Shown here piece by piece: positions 36,320-46,304 of a stretch of DNA of 64,000 nt (positions within the stretch are counted from its first letter, which is position 1; every line of letters begins with the position of its first letter). The stretch comes from Thermogemmata fonticola (GTDB lineage Bacteria; Planctomycetota; Planctomycetia; Gemmatales; Gemmataceae), in contig NZ_JACEFB010000002.1 of the NCBI RefSeq assembly GCF_013694095.1, forward strand, positions 434,001-498,000, read 5' to 3'. The notes below the pieces were generated by a model. That model ran no database searches, had not been told where the DNA came from, and saw only the letters and a list, made by a program, of their open reading frames with translations. The position numbers and the translations under genes are program-made.

Positions 36320-37045
36320 TTAGACTGTCAGCCGCGACCCGGAAGAGCCGCCCGGATCCAGCAAGCCGCGCTCGTGCAGATAATTCAGGATCATCGCCAC
36401 CCCCTCTTCCACACTCTGACGGGAAGCGTCGTAGGTTAGTTCCGGATGAAGGGGGGGTTCGTAAGGATCGTCGATGCCCGTGAAGCCCATGCCGCGCCCG
36501 GCAGCCACAGCAGCCCGCGCCTGCTGATACAGCCCTTTGGGGTCCCGCTCCTCGCACCAGGATAACGGCGTGCTCACGTAAATCTCGATAAACGGCAGCG
36601 GGCCGCCCTTGTTCTGCTCGTGAATCCGCCGTACTGCATCCCGGTCCTTGCGATAGGGGCTGATGAAACTGGTCAGGGCAAACACCCCGGCGTCAGCAAA
36701 CAGGCGGGCCACCTCCCCGATCCGCCGGATGTTCTCCTCTCGATCCGCCGCACTGAAGCCCAGGCCAAAGCGCCGCGCCTGCTCTTCCGAATACCCCCGG
36801 CTTTCCATGAGGATCTTTGGCCCGGCGTTCAGTCCGAAGCGGATATTGTCGCCATCGAGCACATAGGCGGCGTGGCCCCGCTGGATCAGCACCTGTTCCA
36901 GGGCCACGGCCAGCGTGCTTTTGCCGGAACCCGATAATCCGGTGAACCACAGCGTTCCCCCGCTTTGGCGGAGCAACGCTCGCCGCTCCTCACGTGTCAC
37001 CGCGCCGGGATGATAGAAAATCTGAGTGGGTTGAATGGTTTCCAT
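36320..37045 (-). CDS. cysC: Adenylylsulfate kinase
   Basis: 241 residues from the ATG at 37045; a longer frame starts at 37081, but AGAGGAAGG precedes 37045 at a slightly long distance. Phosphorylates APS to PAPS in sulfate activation. Walker A is GLSGSGKST (36-44). The APS-site segment [11 protein letters not shown] is followed by [11 protein letters not shown] and the conserved [16 protein letters not shown]. It is longer than typical CysC (about 200) because of an N-terminal extension and a C-terminal tail. It contains an additional segment, [20 protein letters not shown]. No cysD/cysN genes are adjacent. Confidence 0.92.
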   Translation of the reverse strand: METIQPTQIFYHPGAVTREERRALLRQSGGTLWFTGLSGSGKSTLAVALEQVLIQRGHAAYVLDGDNIRFGLNAGPKILMESRGYSEEQARRFGLGFSAADREENIRRIGEVARLFADAGVFALTSFISPYRKDRDAVRRIHEQNKGGPLPFIEIYVSTPLSWCEERDPKGLYQQARAAVAAGRGMGFTGIDDPYEPPLHPELTYDASRQSVEEGVAMILNYLHERGLLDPGGSSGSRLTV

Positions 37046-37246
37046 GGGTGATCGCCTTCCTCTTTCCAACTCACCTCGCATACCGTTTTTCCCCCACGAG
37101 GGAGAAGATGTTTTAGTCTGAACCGCCTGTTGTGTCTGGGTGGGGGCTTATGGTCCTGGGCAGAGAGCTGATTGTGACAGAAGGGACGTTCTGAAGGCCA
37201 TGTCCCCGTTGAGGGGGATTCTCCTTCCTGGGAACTGGCCGCGTTT

Positions 37247-38338
37247 TCAGGGTCCAGCCACGCGAAACTCAACCGCTGCCGACGGCCCGCTCCGGCGCCC
37301 CGCTGCATCGCTCACTTCGACCGTGGCCGTATAAACCCCCGGTTGCTCCGGCACCGGGAAGGCACAGAGCAGGTAGTAATCCCGGACTGGTCCGCGGGTG
37401 TAACGGTTCTCCTCGAAGCGCATGACCGGCACACGCCGCCGGCGGTCCGAGGGATCGGGCATAGACACGGGTTGGCCATGGGCATCGCGGATGACAACCG
37501 AGGCCTGGACCTGGATGAGCCAGCTTTCCCCGCGGGGTCCGCGACTTGGCTGTCCCCCGATGTTGCGGACCTCGATGTAAAGCTGAGCCAAGTCGCCAGG
37601 GCGATAGGGTGTGTTTGCTGGCCACAGTTCGTACCGTCGGTAGCCATGCACGGGGTGGCAGAAAGCGACGGTTCCCAGGCGTAGGGCGGCGTATTTTTCC
37701 AGCCGATCAGTCAGGGCTTGGAGTTGCCCCACCAGCTCGGCGGCAGCCTGGGCATCTTCACGCCAGCGTGTCGCTGCCCCGCTGCTGAGAATCGGTAACA
37801 AGGCCAAAACAAAATCCTGGTTTTCCGCCTCGAGCATGGCCAGGGCATCCAGGGCACGCTCCGGTTTCCCCTCCACGTGGGCGCGGACCGCCGCCAGCAG
37901 AGGAGGGTCTGGTCCTGGGGAAAGAGCCGCTGCCGCGGACGAGACCGGCCATACTGTCCAATTCTCGAACCGCTCCCGTCCGCCTTCCGTAGGCCGTTCC
38001 CCTCCTATTGGGCCGGGCGGCGAATGTTTCGTCTCCCCTCGATCCAGCCGGTCGGCTGCGCTGGGTGTCTCAGAAGAGCTTGGCCCTGCCAGGGGACCTG
38101 CGTTTCCTTCCGCCCGGCGCACCACCTCCCCCGGACGGCTCGGATAGCTGGCAAAATCCGTCACGGCTAAGGGAGGCGCCGGCGGACCTTCAGGCGGCGA
38201 CTTGACCCGGCCTTTTTTATCCCCCTCGTCGAGTGCCGGGGGTGCAGGCCAGGGAAAAAGGGTCTTGCAGCCACAGACACCCGCCCACCACAAGCATGCG
38301 CTCACCAGGCCGATCCGCCGCCATTGGCTCCATTCCAT
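37247..38338 (-). CDS. Probable lipoprotein of unknown function
   Basis: 363 residues from the ATG at 38338, which has GAGAGG upstream; the frame extends to 38365. The N-terminus is basic then hydrophobic and ends AGVCGC, consistent with a lipobox and a lipidated cysteine. A Pro/Gly-rich linker of about 130 residues is followed by a folded C-terminal region from about residue 150, which contains HGYRRYELWPANTPYRPGD and an Ig-like end (PEQPGVYTATVEVSDAAG). It would be anchored in the outer or inner membrane facing the periplasm. I recognise no family. Confidence 0.65.
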   Translation of the reverse strand: MEWSQWRRIGLVSACLWWAGVCGCKTLFPWPAPPALDEGDKKGRVKSPPEGPPAPPLAVTDFASYPSRPGEVVRRAEGNAGPLAGPSSSETPSAADRLDRGETKHSPPGPIGGERPTEGGRERFENWTVWPVSSAAAALSPGPDPPLLAAVRAHVEGKPERALDALAMLEAENQDFVLALLPILSSGAATRWREDAQAAAELVGQLQALTDRLEKYAALRLGTVAFCHPVHGYRRYELWPANTPYRPGDLAQLYIEVRNIGGQPSRGPRGESWLIQVQASVVIRDAHGQPVSMPDPSDRRRRVPVMRFEENRYTRGPVRDYYLLCAFPVPEQPGVYTATVEVSDAAGRRSGPSAAVEFRVAGP

Positions 38339-38694
38339 TGATCCTCTCACCGTGGGGTGGTTCACCGTCTGAATCCTGCGAGCGGCCGGGTTGCTCCCCA
38401 GTCATGAATCCAACCCGCTGTCCCATACCTTGACCCTCCGTTGGCGCCAAGCCGACTCCGTCCCCTGCTACCTCGGTTTCGGTACCGGCACGCATCTCCC
38501 CTCCGCACGCTTGGCTTTGGGAACCGCTTACCTCACGCGGCCCTCTCCTCGGGGCAAGCTTGGGATCGCTTTTGACCCAATCGCCTCAATAAATGCTTGT
38601 GATCGGCGAATCTCCAAGTTAGACTAGTGGTGGATGTGATGGATAGGACAAACATCCCTTGGTGTGATAAACTTCCTGCGGGAGGTCAATCACC
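38339..38694. other. 356-base intergenic region
   Basis: Between the divergent lipoprotein and WD40 genes. A GGGAGGTC ribosome site precedes 38695. No promoter stands out, and no RNA gene or repeat was recognised. Confidence 0.6.
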
Positions 38695-41169
38695 ATGTAT
38701 CGCCGAATGATCGGAATGATTGTTCTGCTGGTGATTTGTACAACTCTGGCCTCGGGACGGGCACAACCCCCGGTGGAGTCTCAACCTCCACGGGAAGCGG
38801 GCCAAGCAGATAGTTTGGTTCCCCTGACCAGGGGAATCAAAGTTCTGCTGAATGTCTACTTGCCCCTGGATTCCGGAAAAAACATTAGGGTGAACATCCA
38901 TTACTACTCCGATCGTACGACGATCATTCCCCTGCCGGTGTGGGTGATTGTGGGAGAACCGGAGGTCTTCCTAGAAGGGAAGTGGCAAACCCGACCGCCA
39001 GTTTGGGCACCGCAAGCCGGGGATAGCAAAAACCCGCTCAGGATCCGCTTTCGCCTCCTCAATCTGCTAGCAGACGAGAAGACCCGCAAGGTCGTATACG
39101 ATCATTTACGCCAAGTGGCCAAGTCACAACCGAATCAGGTCCAAATCCACTTCGATCAACCAAAACTCGCGGAGGATAAGTTTACTGTCTCATTGTTTCG
39201 CGTCAGGGATAAAGGGCCCCTGATGTTGGTCGCCGGTCCTCAGCAGATCTCCCAAGTATGCCTTCAAGATTCAGAGGGGGGATGGGTCGAAATGGAGATC
39301 CCGCCTCAGAATTTATCCCCGGCGCCTCAATTGCAGCAATTGCGTGTTCAAGTTCACGGTCCGATATATGCCCAACTCCGGCGGGAGCAAATCTCCGCCA
39401 CGGTCAGCCAGCTCCGCTACTCGTACCACCAACTCCTCAACGATATCAAGCCGAAGTATCACTCGGCCCAGCCGGATTATCTCCTCTTCTTCCCTACAAA
39501 ACAAGGTGTAGCGGAGCAACAGACCAGCTTTGATCGATTCCTGTTCCAGTACCTCTCGATTGAGTTGTCCGTGCGGCAGGACCTTTCGGCCAACGACCGC
39601 ACCTTTCCCGAAAGCATGCTCCGTGAACTCGTTCGCATGACCATCAAAGAGGTGGAATTGCAACAAATTCAGGACCAGCAGACCGTGACGATCCTGCTCG
39701 GCCAGCAGGTCCACATCACGGCGACCTTGGGCGAAATCCGCCAGCTTGCCTCGAAAAAGCGGGCAGAACGGGAGCAGGCCCTCAAGGAAGCCCTCGATCG
39801 TCACTACAAGTATCAGCAGCAGCAATCGCGGGAAAGCAGCTCTGAGAGTTCCTCGCAAAAAAGCAGTGTTCGGGGTGGGGGGATTTCCGTGGGATTCCGA
39901 ACCCCTGTCTACGGTGTGACGGCTTCGGGGACTTACTTTGAGGGGGGCTCCAACAAATCCAGCAACAAGTCCTCTGAGAAATCCTCCGAAGCGTCCAGCC
40001 AAGAAAACGACTACAAACACAATCTCGAATACCTCCAAAAAGCTTTGGATGAATTGCAGCAACACTTCCAGGGGAGCATGAAAACCCTCTCCGGTGTGGC
40101 TCTGAACCAGAAGTCTCTCAGCCAAAGTTTCGAGCAGCTTGAAGGGAGCTACAAGCAGTACCAATTCGTCACAGATTGGTATCGCTACGATTGGCCGCCT
40201 ATTTCCTTGACCATGTCCGCCGACATTCTCGGCTGCATGCAGATGATGGAGGAGCGGTATCGGCAAGTCACGGATGCAGAACAGAAACTGCAACAATCCC
40301 TGGAGGCGGCCAACAAACAGCTCCAGGTGCTGCGTGCTGCGATGCAGGACAATGCCAAGGACTACCAGAAATTCTGGCAGCTGCTCACTCGCTGCCAGCA
40401 GGAGTTGGCGGAAATCCAGAAGCAAGTCAGCCAACTGCCGCAGGGCAAACTCCAGGAGAACATCCGGCAACTTTCGCAGCGACTGGAGATGCTGGAAATG
40501 TTCCTGGTCGGGCAAGCTCAACGCGTGTTGGCAGGACATCAAAATTACGTTTACCGCGTTGCGGCAAGCCGGGATGGTGGTGTGGTGGTGTCGGGGGGGA
40601 AGGATGGTCAGGTGTTGGTGTGGGATGGTGTGCGTGGTCAGTTGCGGCATCGGCTGGAGGGGCACAGGGGTGGGGTGTTGGGTGTTTCCGTGAGTGGTGA
40701 TGGTGGTGTGGTGGTGTCGGGGGGTAGTGATGGTCAGGTGTTGGTGTGGGATGGGAGGAGTGGTCAGTTGCGGCATCGGCTGGAGGGGCACAGGGGTTGG
40801 GTGAATGGTGTTTCCGTGAGTGGGGATGGTGGTGTGGTGGTGTCGGGGGGTAGTGATGGTCAGGTGCTGGTGTGGGATGGTGGGAGTGGTCAGTTGCGGC
40901 ATCGGCTGGAGGGGCACAAGGGTTGGGTGTTGGGTGTTTCCGTGAGTGGGGATGGTCGGGTAATAGTGTCTGGGGGTGAGGATAGGACGGTGCGGGTGTG
41001 GGATGTAGAGAGTGGGCGATTGCTCCATACGCTAGAGGGGCACAGCGATTGGGTGCGGGGTGTCTCCGTGAGTGCTGATGGTCGGCTGGTGGTCTCAGGA
41101 AGTGATGATCGCACAGTGCGGGTGAATTACCTGCCGTTGATAGCACTTACCAAAGCCAATCCGCGTTAG
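38695..41169 (+). CDS. Secreted coiled-coil protein ending in WD40 repeats
   Basis: 824 residues. A signal peptide (residues 1-25) is followed by an unknown region, then a Ser-rich stretch at about 379-445 (including SSESSSQKSS) and coiled coils up to about 600. The C-terminal part is five WD40 repeats, each of 42 residues: GHxGWVxGVSVSGDG, VVVSGGSDGQVLVWD. The last repeat loses its WD and ends in an unrelated tail (NYLPLIALTKANPR). Five blades are fewer than the seven of a closed propeller. The repeats are nearly identical at DNA level, which suggests recent expansion or contraction. Function is likely protein binding outside the cytoplasmic membrane. Confidence 0.82.
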   Translation: MYRRMIGMIVLLVICTTLASGRAQPPVESQPPREAGQADSLVPLTRGIKVLLNVYLPLDSGKNIRVNIHYYSDRTTIIPLPVWVIVGEPEVFLEGKWQTRPPVWAPQAGDSKNPLRIRFRLLNLLADEKTRKVVYDHLRQVAKSQPNQVQIHFDQPKLAEDKFTVSLFRVRDKGPLMLVAGPQQISQVCLQDSEGGWVEMEIPPQNLSPAPQLQQLRVQVHGPIYAQLRREQISATVSQLRYSYHQLLNDIKPKYHSAQPDYLLFFPTKQGVAEQQTSFDRFLFQYLSIELSVRQDLSANDRTFPESMLRELVRMTIKEVELQQIQDQQTVTILLGQQVHITATLGEIRQLASKKRAEREQALKEALDRHYKYQQQQSRESSSESSSQKSSVRGGGISVGFRTPVYGVTASGTYFEGGSNKSSNKSSEKSSEASSQENDYKHNLEYLQKALDELQQHFQGSMKTLSGVALNQKSLSQSFEQLEGSYKQYQFVTDWYRYDWPPISLTMSADILGCMQMMEERYRQVTDAEQKLQQSLEAANKQLQVLRAAMQDNAKDYQKFWQLLTRCQQELAEIQKQVSQLPQGKLQENIRQLSQRLEMLEMFLVGQAQRVLAGHQNYVYRVAASRDGGVVVSGGKDGQVLVWDGVRGQLRHRLEGHRGGVLGVSVSGDGGVVVSGGSDGQVLVWDGRSGQLRHRLEGHRGWVNGVSVSGDGGVVVSGGSDGQVLVWDGGSGQLRHRLEGHKGWVLGVSVSGDGRVIVSGGEDRTVRVWDVESGRLLHTLEGHSDWVRGVSVSADGRLVVSGSDDRTVRVNYLPLIALTKANPR
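40612..40989. repeat. Near-identical 126-bp direct repeats inside the WD40 gene
   Basis: Units begin at 40612, 40738 and 40864, each exactly 126 bases and differing at a small number of positions. A more diverged fourth unit follows. The top strand is very rich in G and T. The repeats encode one WD40 blade each. Confidence 0.9.
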
Positions 41170-41224
41170 GGGATGAGCTTGGATTCGAGATAAACTCAGC
41201 CTCAGGTTGGCCGGCTTTATGACA

Positions 41225-41246
41225 GGAGGGGGGTATGGCCCCCTCC
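41225..41246 (+). terminator. Probable terminator hairpin after the WD40 gene
   Basis: GGAGGGGG (41225-41232) pairs perfectly with CCCCCTCC (41239-41246) with a six-base loop. It is followed by GTCTCATTTTCC, a weak U-rich run. Confidence 0.55.
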
Positions 41247-41448
41247 GTCTCATTTTCCTTGGACTTCTGGGTGGTGTGTTCCGGATGTGCATCAAGTAAG
41301 GGCGGAGGGGAGCTTGCAGCTCGTTCAGGGGGTAAGATTTTCGCCTCAGAGGTGGCAATTTGGCCGGCCGGACCATATTAGTGACGATGGGGAAAGGGAA
41401 AAGGTCGTGGTGAGCGTCGTGCAAGTCCTTCCAGTCATGGGCAGGCGC

Positions 41449-42420
41449 ATGAGTACAGGATACTGGCTAGGGGTAGACCTGGGCGGGACGAAAATCCTGT
41501 CGGGACTCTTCGATGCCGAGATGAAACTGGTGGCTCGGTCCAAGCAGCCGACGGCGGCGGAGGGCGGCCCCAGTGCGGTCATCGGCCGGCTGGTCCAGGG
41601 GATCGAAGCCCTGCTCAAGGAGGCCGGCGTGGAGTTGCAGCAGGTGCGGGGGATGTGCATCGGCGTACCGGGGCAAGTGGAGATTGGCACCACGCGCGTC
41701 CGCTACGCACCGAACCTGGATTGGCGGGAGGTAGACATCCGACCCCTTCTGCCGGCGCATTGGACGTGGCCGCTGATCGTGGAAAACGACGTGCGTATGG
41801 GAACGTATGGGGAGTTCACCTACGGGGCAGCCCGCGGCTCGCGGCATGTCCTGGGCGTCTTCGTGGGCACGGGAGTGGGCGGCGGGCTGATCATCGACGG
41901 CAAGCTATACACCGGCTTCAACGGCAACGCCGGCGAGTTCGGCAACCTGGTGGTCCACTGGCGGCAGGGGACGATCCTGGAACACATCGCCGGACGCAAG
42001 TTCATGATGAAGCGTGCCAAGGACATCCTGGATGATGCCCCCAAGCGGGTCCGCAAGGAGTGGAAGGGGATAGATTTGGCCCATGTGCGTAGCTCGCAGC
42101 TTGCCGAGTTTTATCAGCGGGATGATCCAGTGGCGGTGCAACTGGTGGATGATGCAGCCCGTGCTTTGGGTGCGGCGATCGGCGGTGTGGTCAATTTCCT
42201 TAACCCGGAGGTGATCGTCATCGGTGGCGGGGTTACGACGGCCTTGGGGGACAGTTTCATCGAGCGCATCTGGGAGATTGCCCGCCGCTATACGCTGCCG
42301 TATGCCGCCGATGGAGTGCGCTGTGTCATGGCGGCGTTGGGGGATGATGCGGGCATCATCGGCAGTGCGGCCTATGCCCAGGCCCAGGTGTCAATGATTT
42401 CCGCCGCGGATGTAGCTTGA
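41449..42420 (+). CDS. ROK-family sugar kinase
   Basis: 323 residues from the ATG at 41449; the ATG at 41437 is also in frame. The ATP-site DLGGTK is at residues 10-15. A second phosphate motif, VGTGVGGGLIIDG, and the C-terminal FLNPEVIVIGGG follow. The ROK zinc site (CxCGxxGCxE) is absent: the region reads GEFGNLVVHWRQGTILEHIAG with no cysteines. ROK proteins phosphorylate glucose or related sugars. The sugar is uncertain because the zinc-binding loop near the substrate is changed. It is followed by an inositol-monophosphatase-family gene after 114 bases. Confidence 0.88.
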   Translation: MSTGYWLGVDLGGTKILSGLFDAEMKLVARSKQPTAAEGGPSAVIGRLVQGIEALLKEAGVELQQVRGMCIGVPGQVEIGTTRVRYAPNLDWREVDIRPLLPAHWTWPLIVENDVRMGTYGEFTYGAARGSRHVLGVFVGTGVGGGLIIDGKLYTGFNGNAGEFGNLVVHWRQGTILEHIAGRKFMMKRAKDILDDAPKRVRKEWKGIDLAHVRSSQLAEFYQRDDPVAVQLVDDAARALGAAIGGVVNFLNPEVIVIGGGVTTALGDSFIERIWEIARRYTLPYAADGVRCVMAALGDDAGIIGSAAYAQAQVSMISAADVA

Positions 42421-42534
42421 GTAGGGCACGAGTAAGCTGCCCCACCGGCGCTGTCCTCCCCGGTTTTCTGGTTCCGGAGAGCGAGGAGTGCCACGGAGCG
42501 GGGAAGGGGCAGGCCGGAGACGCCGGGGGAATCC

Positions 42535-43311
42535 ATGAATCCAGCATGGCGTGCACGTTATGAGGTGGCGCGGACGGCGGTGCGCCAGGCGGGGCAATTG
42601 GCCCGGCGCTACTTCCATGCCACGGCCCTCGCGGTGGAGCAGAAGATCGATCAGACGCCGGTAACCGTCGCGGACCGCGAAGCGGAAGCCTTGCTGCGCC
42701 ACGTGCTGACCGACGCTTTCCCTGACGACGGCTTTCTCGGCGAAGAGTACGGCAACCAAAATGGCTCCTCCGGGTACCGCTGGATCGTCGATCCGATCGA
42801 CGGCACCAAATCGTTCATCCGCCACATTCCCCTGTGGGCGACGCTTCTGGGGCTGGAATATCGGGGGGAGTTGATCGCAGGGGTCGTTTACGCTCCGGAG
42901 ATGGACCGCCTCTATCACGCCTTGCGGGGGGAGGGGGCCTACGTCAACGACCGCCCGCTGCGTGTGTCCCAGGTGTCCAGCCTCGATCAGGCGCTGTTAT
43001 GCTACTCCAGCTTGCGCTGGTTTTTGGAGGCGGGGAAGGAGGATGTCTTTTTGGAATTGGTCCGGCGGACGGAGCGGCAGCGCGGCTATGGGGATTTCTA
43101 CGGCTTTGTTCTGGTGGCAGAAGGGGCGGCCGACATCATGATCGACCACGGCCTGAGTCCCTGGGATGTTGCCGCGCTGATTCCGATCATCACCGAGGCC
43201 GGGGGCTGCATCACCGATTGGCACGGCCAGAATGCTTTCACCAGTAGTGCGGTCGTCGCCACGAACGGCTGCCTGCATACCGAGGTGTTGGGCATCTTGC
43301 AACGTGCCTGA
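42535..43311 (+). CDS. Inositol-monophosphatase-family phosphatase, possibly histidinol-phosphatase
   Basis: 258 residues. The metal and active-site motifs of the family are present: Glu70-Glu71 (LGEEYG), WIVDPIDGTKSF (83-94, with Asp86 and Asp89) and a C-terminal WDVAALIPI. The family hydrolyses inositol phosphate, histidinol phosphate, 3'-phosphoadenosine phosphate or similar substrates. The size and the loop following the DPIDGT motif resemble HisN-type enzymes, but other his genes are not nearby. It is on the same strand as the ROK kinase and may be co-transcribed with it. Confidence 0.88.
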   Translation: MNPAWRARYEVARTAVRQAGQLARRYFHATALAVEQKIDQTPVTVADREAEALLRHVLTDAFPDDGFLGEEYGNQNGSSGYRWIVDPIDGTKSFIRHIPLWATLLGLEYRGELIAGVVYAPEMDRLYHALRGEGAYVNDRPLRVSQVSSLDQALLCYSSLRWFLEAGKEDVFLELVRRTERQRGYGDFYGFVLVAEGAADIMIDHGLSPWDVAALIPIITEAGGCITDWHGQNAFTSSAVVATNGCLHTEVLGILQRA

Positions 43312-43490
43312 AGTGCTGCCTTGCCTATCCTCTCTCCGCGGCAGGATCGTCCCATGATTGATCCGCACTTTTCCGCCATCTGAGGTCTCCTCCGGTTGCC
43401 ACTTCCGCCCTGCTGCACGAAAAATACTCTCGACTGGCTTTTTGCGAGCCGTTGAGCTGTAACCTTTACTGCAACGAGGGAGAATCACGT

Positions 43491-44276
43491 ATGAAATCTC
43501 TGGGGACTGCCTTGGGCACTGTGGCTCTGCTCGCCTTTTCCACCACCGCGCTCCAGGCCCAGCAGTGGGCCACCGTTAAGGGACGCGTGGTGTTTCCCGA
43601 AGACAAACCCATTCCCGAACGCAAGCCCCTCAATGTCACGCAGGACAAGGACCACTGCCTAGCCAAAGGTCCCATCCTCGATGAATCCATGATGGTCAAT
43701 CCCAAGAATCGGGGCATCAAAAATGTGGTCGTTTGGCTGCGGCCCAATGACAAGGACCCCAAGTCCAAGTTCCTGCCCTCTCAGATTCATCCCGATTTTG
43801 CCAAACGCAAGCCTGCGGAGATCGTCATTGATCAGCCCCAATGCATGTTTGTCGATCGCGTTACCATCGCCCATCCGGGGGACAAGCTCATCGTCAAGAA
43901 CTCTTCTCCCGTGGCGCACAACTTCTTCTGGAACAGCGGCAACAACGGCAATTACAACGTCACCATTCCCAAAATGGACCAATGGGTCATGCCGCAACCG
44001 CTCCAGTTTGAGTCCCCGCCCATCAAGTACTCCTGTACCATTCACGGTTGGATGACCGGCTACGTGCGCATCTTCGACCATCCTTACGTGGCTGTCACGG
44101 ATGAAAACGGCAACTTTGAAATCAAGAACGCACCGGTCGGCAAGTTCCGCATCGTCTTTTGGCATGAGAACGGCTTCCTCGGCGGTGCAGCGGGCCGCTT
44201 CGGGCAGGAAATTGAAATCAAAGGTCCCGTGACAGAACTCAAACCGACGGTGTTCGACATTACACCCCGCCAGTGA
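43491..44276 (+). CDS. Secreted cupredoxin with a carboxypeptidase-regulatory-like C-terminus
   Basis: 261 residues from the ATG at 43491, after GAGGGAG. A signal peptide of about 23 residues ends near LQAQ. The type-1 copper ligands are visible: His143 (AHNFFW), Cys182, His185 and Met188 (CTIHGWM). The C-terminal 60 residues (VTDENGNFEIKNAPVGKFRI) resemble a CarboxypepD regulatory domain. A role in periplasmic electron transfer is the family expectation. It follows the phosphatase after 179 bases and converges on pyrG. No oxidase genes are adjacent. Confidence 0.88.
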   Translation: MKSLGTALGTVALLAFSTTALQAQQWATVKGRVVFPEDKPIPERKPLNVTQDKDHCLAKGPILDESMMVNPKNRGIKNVVVWLRPNDKDPKSKFLPSQIHPDFAKRKPAEIVIDQPQCMFVDRVTIAHPGDKLIVKNSSPVAHNFFWNSGNNGNYNVTIPKMDQWVMPQPLQFESPPIKYSCTIHGWMTGYVRIFDHPYVAVTDENGNFEIKNAPVGKFRIVFWHENGFLGGAAGRFGQEIEIKGPVTELKPTVFDITPRQ

Positions 44277-44510
44277 ATCGCCACCGGCTCGTGGGAGGAT
44301 TCTGCAACCTCCTCTGCCCTGGATTGGGGCCAGCCAAGTCCAACTGTTGGAGCCGGTCCGCTCTCAGCTCGAAGGCGGACTACTGGGGGTGAATAAACTC
44401 AGTGATGAGACGGACCTCTCGGTTCGTCTTGATTTGTTTTTTGCGAAACCTTGGAACTATGGCGTCCGGATTGGCTGCGAGAGTCCTAGGAGGGCCGTGG
44501 GGGCACGGAA

Positions 44511-46172
44511 TCAGCCGACGGTTACGATGGCGCGCTCGCGGTTGTCCGTGCGGTTGCCTTCGCGGAGCTGGCGGTGGCGCAAGGCGGCGGCGATGAAATC
44601 CCGGAAGAGGGGATGTGCCTGAGTCGGCTTGGATTTGAACTCCGGATGGAACTGCACGCCGACAAACCAGGGATGATCCGGTAGCTCGATGATTTCCACG
44701 AGTTGGCCGTCGGGGCTGCGGCCGGCCACGACCAGCCCGTGGGCTTCCAATTGTTCCACATAGCGGTTGTTGACTTCGTAACGGTGGCGGTGGCGTTCGC
44801 TGATCATTTCGGTGCCGTAAGCCTCGAAGGCCCGCGTGTCCCGCCGCAACCGACAGGGGTAGGCGCCCAACCGCAGGGTGCCGCCCAACTGGGCTACCTG
44901 CTCCTGCTCGCTCAAAAGGCAGACGACGGGGTGCGGCGTGGCTTTGTGGAACTCGGTGCTGTTCGCTTCGGCAAGCCCTACCACATGCCGGGCAAACTCG
45001 ATCACCGCACATTGCAAGCCGAGGCAGATGCCGAAGAAGGGGAGGCGCGACTCACGAGCATAACGGATCGCTGCGATTTTTCCTTCGATGCCGCGCTTGT
45101 CAAATCCTCCCGGCACGAGCAGGCCATCGACCGCGGTCAACGCCGCTGCCGCTGCCGACTCGGAGGTCAACTTCTCCGCATCGATTCGGATCACTCGCAC
45201 CCGCACTCGGTGGTAAATCCCGGCATGATCAAGGGCTTCATAAACCGACTTGTAAGCGTCCCGGTGCTTGACATATTTGCCGACGAAGCCGATCACGACC
45301 TCCCCGTCGGGATGAATCAGCCGGTCCACCATTTCCCGCCAATCGTCGATCTGGAGCGGTTGGGCATGGGTCAGCCCCAATTTCTCGACCAGAAGTTGAT
45401 CCAATCCCTTTTCGGCAAAGCCTAGCGGCACCTCATAGACGCTGTATTCCTTGTCCTTTTCCTCAATGACAGCCCGGCGCTCGATGTTGCAGAACAAGGC
45501 GATCTTTTCGCATTCGCTTTCTGGAATTTCTCGTTCCGTTCGGCAGATGAGCAGGTCCGGCTGGATGCCGATGGCGCGGAGTTCCCGCACGCTGTGTTGA
45601 GTCGGCTTCGTCTTCAACTCGCCTGCCGCTTTGAGGTAAGGGACCAGGGTCAGATGAATGAACAAGCAGTTTTGTTTGCCGACTTCCAGGGCAAATTGGC
45701 GGATGGCCTCGAAGAAGGGCATTCCTTCGATGTCGCCCACGGTGCCGCCGATCTCGGTGATCACGACATCGACATCCGGGCCGGCCAGCTTGCGGATGCA
45801 GTTTTTGATCTCGTCGGTGATGTGCGGGATGACCTGGACGGTCTTGCCCTTGTAGTCGCCGCGCCGCTCCTTTTCGATGACGGAGAGATAGATTTTCCCC
45901 GTCGTATAGTTGCAATCTTTGTTCAGGGGGGCGTGGGTGAACCGTTCATAATGGCCCAAGTCGAGGTCGGTTTCGGCTCCGTCGTCCAAGACATAGACTT
46001 CCCCATGCTGGTACGGGGACATGGTGCCGGGATCGACGTTGATGTAGGGGTCCATCTTCTGCATGCGCACGCGCAGTCCCCGGCGCTCAAGGAGCATGCC
46101 GATGGACGCTGAAGTTAAACCCTTACCCAGGGAGCTGACCACGCCCCCCGTCACGAAAATGTGTTTGGTCAT
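44511..46172 (-). CDS. pyrG: CTP synthase
   Basis: 553 residues from the ATG at 46172, close to the family length of about 540. Converts UTP and glutamine to CTP. The synthetase domain opens [20 protein letters not shown]. Further on are [20 protein letters not shown] and [17 protein letters not shown]. The C-terminal glutamine amidotransferase domain has the nucleophile cysteine in FFGICLGLQ and the His/Glu pair in [10 protein letters not shown]. It lies 132 bases after kdsB on the same strand, so the two may form an operon. Confidence 0.97.
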   Translation of the reverse strand: MTKHIFVTGGVVSSLGKGLTSASIGMLLERRGLRVRMQKMDPYINVDPGTMSPYQHGEVYVLDDGAETDLDLGHYERFTHAPLNKDCNYTTGKIYLSVIEKERRGDYKGKTVQVIPHITDEIKNCIRKLAGPDVDVVITEIGGTVGDIEGMPFFEAIRQFALEVGKQNCLFIHLTLVPYLKAAGELKTKPTQHSVRELRAIGIQPDLLICRTEREIPESECEKIALFCNIERRAVIEEKDKEYSVYEVPLGFAEKGLDQLLVEKLGLTHAQPLQIDDWREMVDRLIHPDGEVVIGFVGKYVKHRDAYKSVYEALDHAGIYHRVRVRVIRIDAEKLTSESAAAAALTAVDGLLVPGGFDKRGIEGKIAAIRYARESRLPFFGICLGLQCAVIEFARHVVGLAEANSTEFHKATPHPVVCLLSEQEQVAQLGGTLRLGAYPCRLRRDTRAFEAYGTEMISERHRHRYEVNNRYVEQLEAHGLVVAGRSPDGQLVEIIELPDHPWFVGVQFHPEFKSKPTQAHPLFRDFIAAALRHRQLREGNRTDNRERAIVTVG

Positions 46173-46304
46173 AGTTCTGCGTTCCCGCTCATGAAAAGAG
46201 TGGGAACGCGGCGTGAAAAATGCGCGTCGTCCCCACAAACTCCAGTATATGAGCGCCGCAGAAAGTGACCAATCGCAAAGGCGCGGAATCAGCCTCCGAG
46301 TTCC

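Noticed and set aside
39313-41028. A long minus-strand open frame of 571 codons opposite the WD40 gene
   Set aside because: It comes from the repetitive G/T-rich WD40 DNA read backwards; its protein is a low-complexity string rich in His, Pro and Thr with no domain, while the plus strand has a signal peptide and clear WD40 repeats.
40530-41130. Regular 126-bp repeats considered as a CRISPR array
   Set aside because: The units are too long, there are no distinct spacers, and the repeats encode WD40 blades in one continuous frame.
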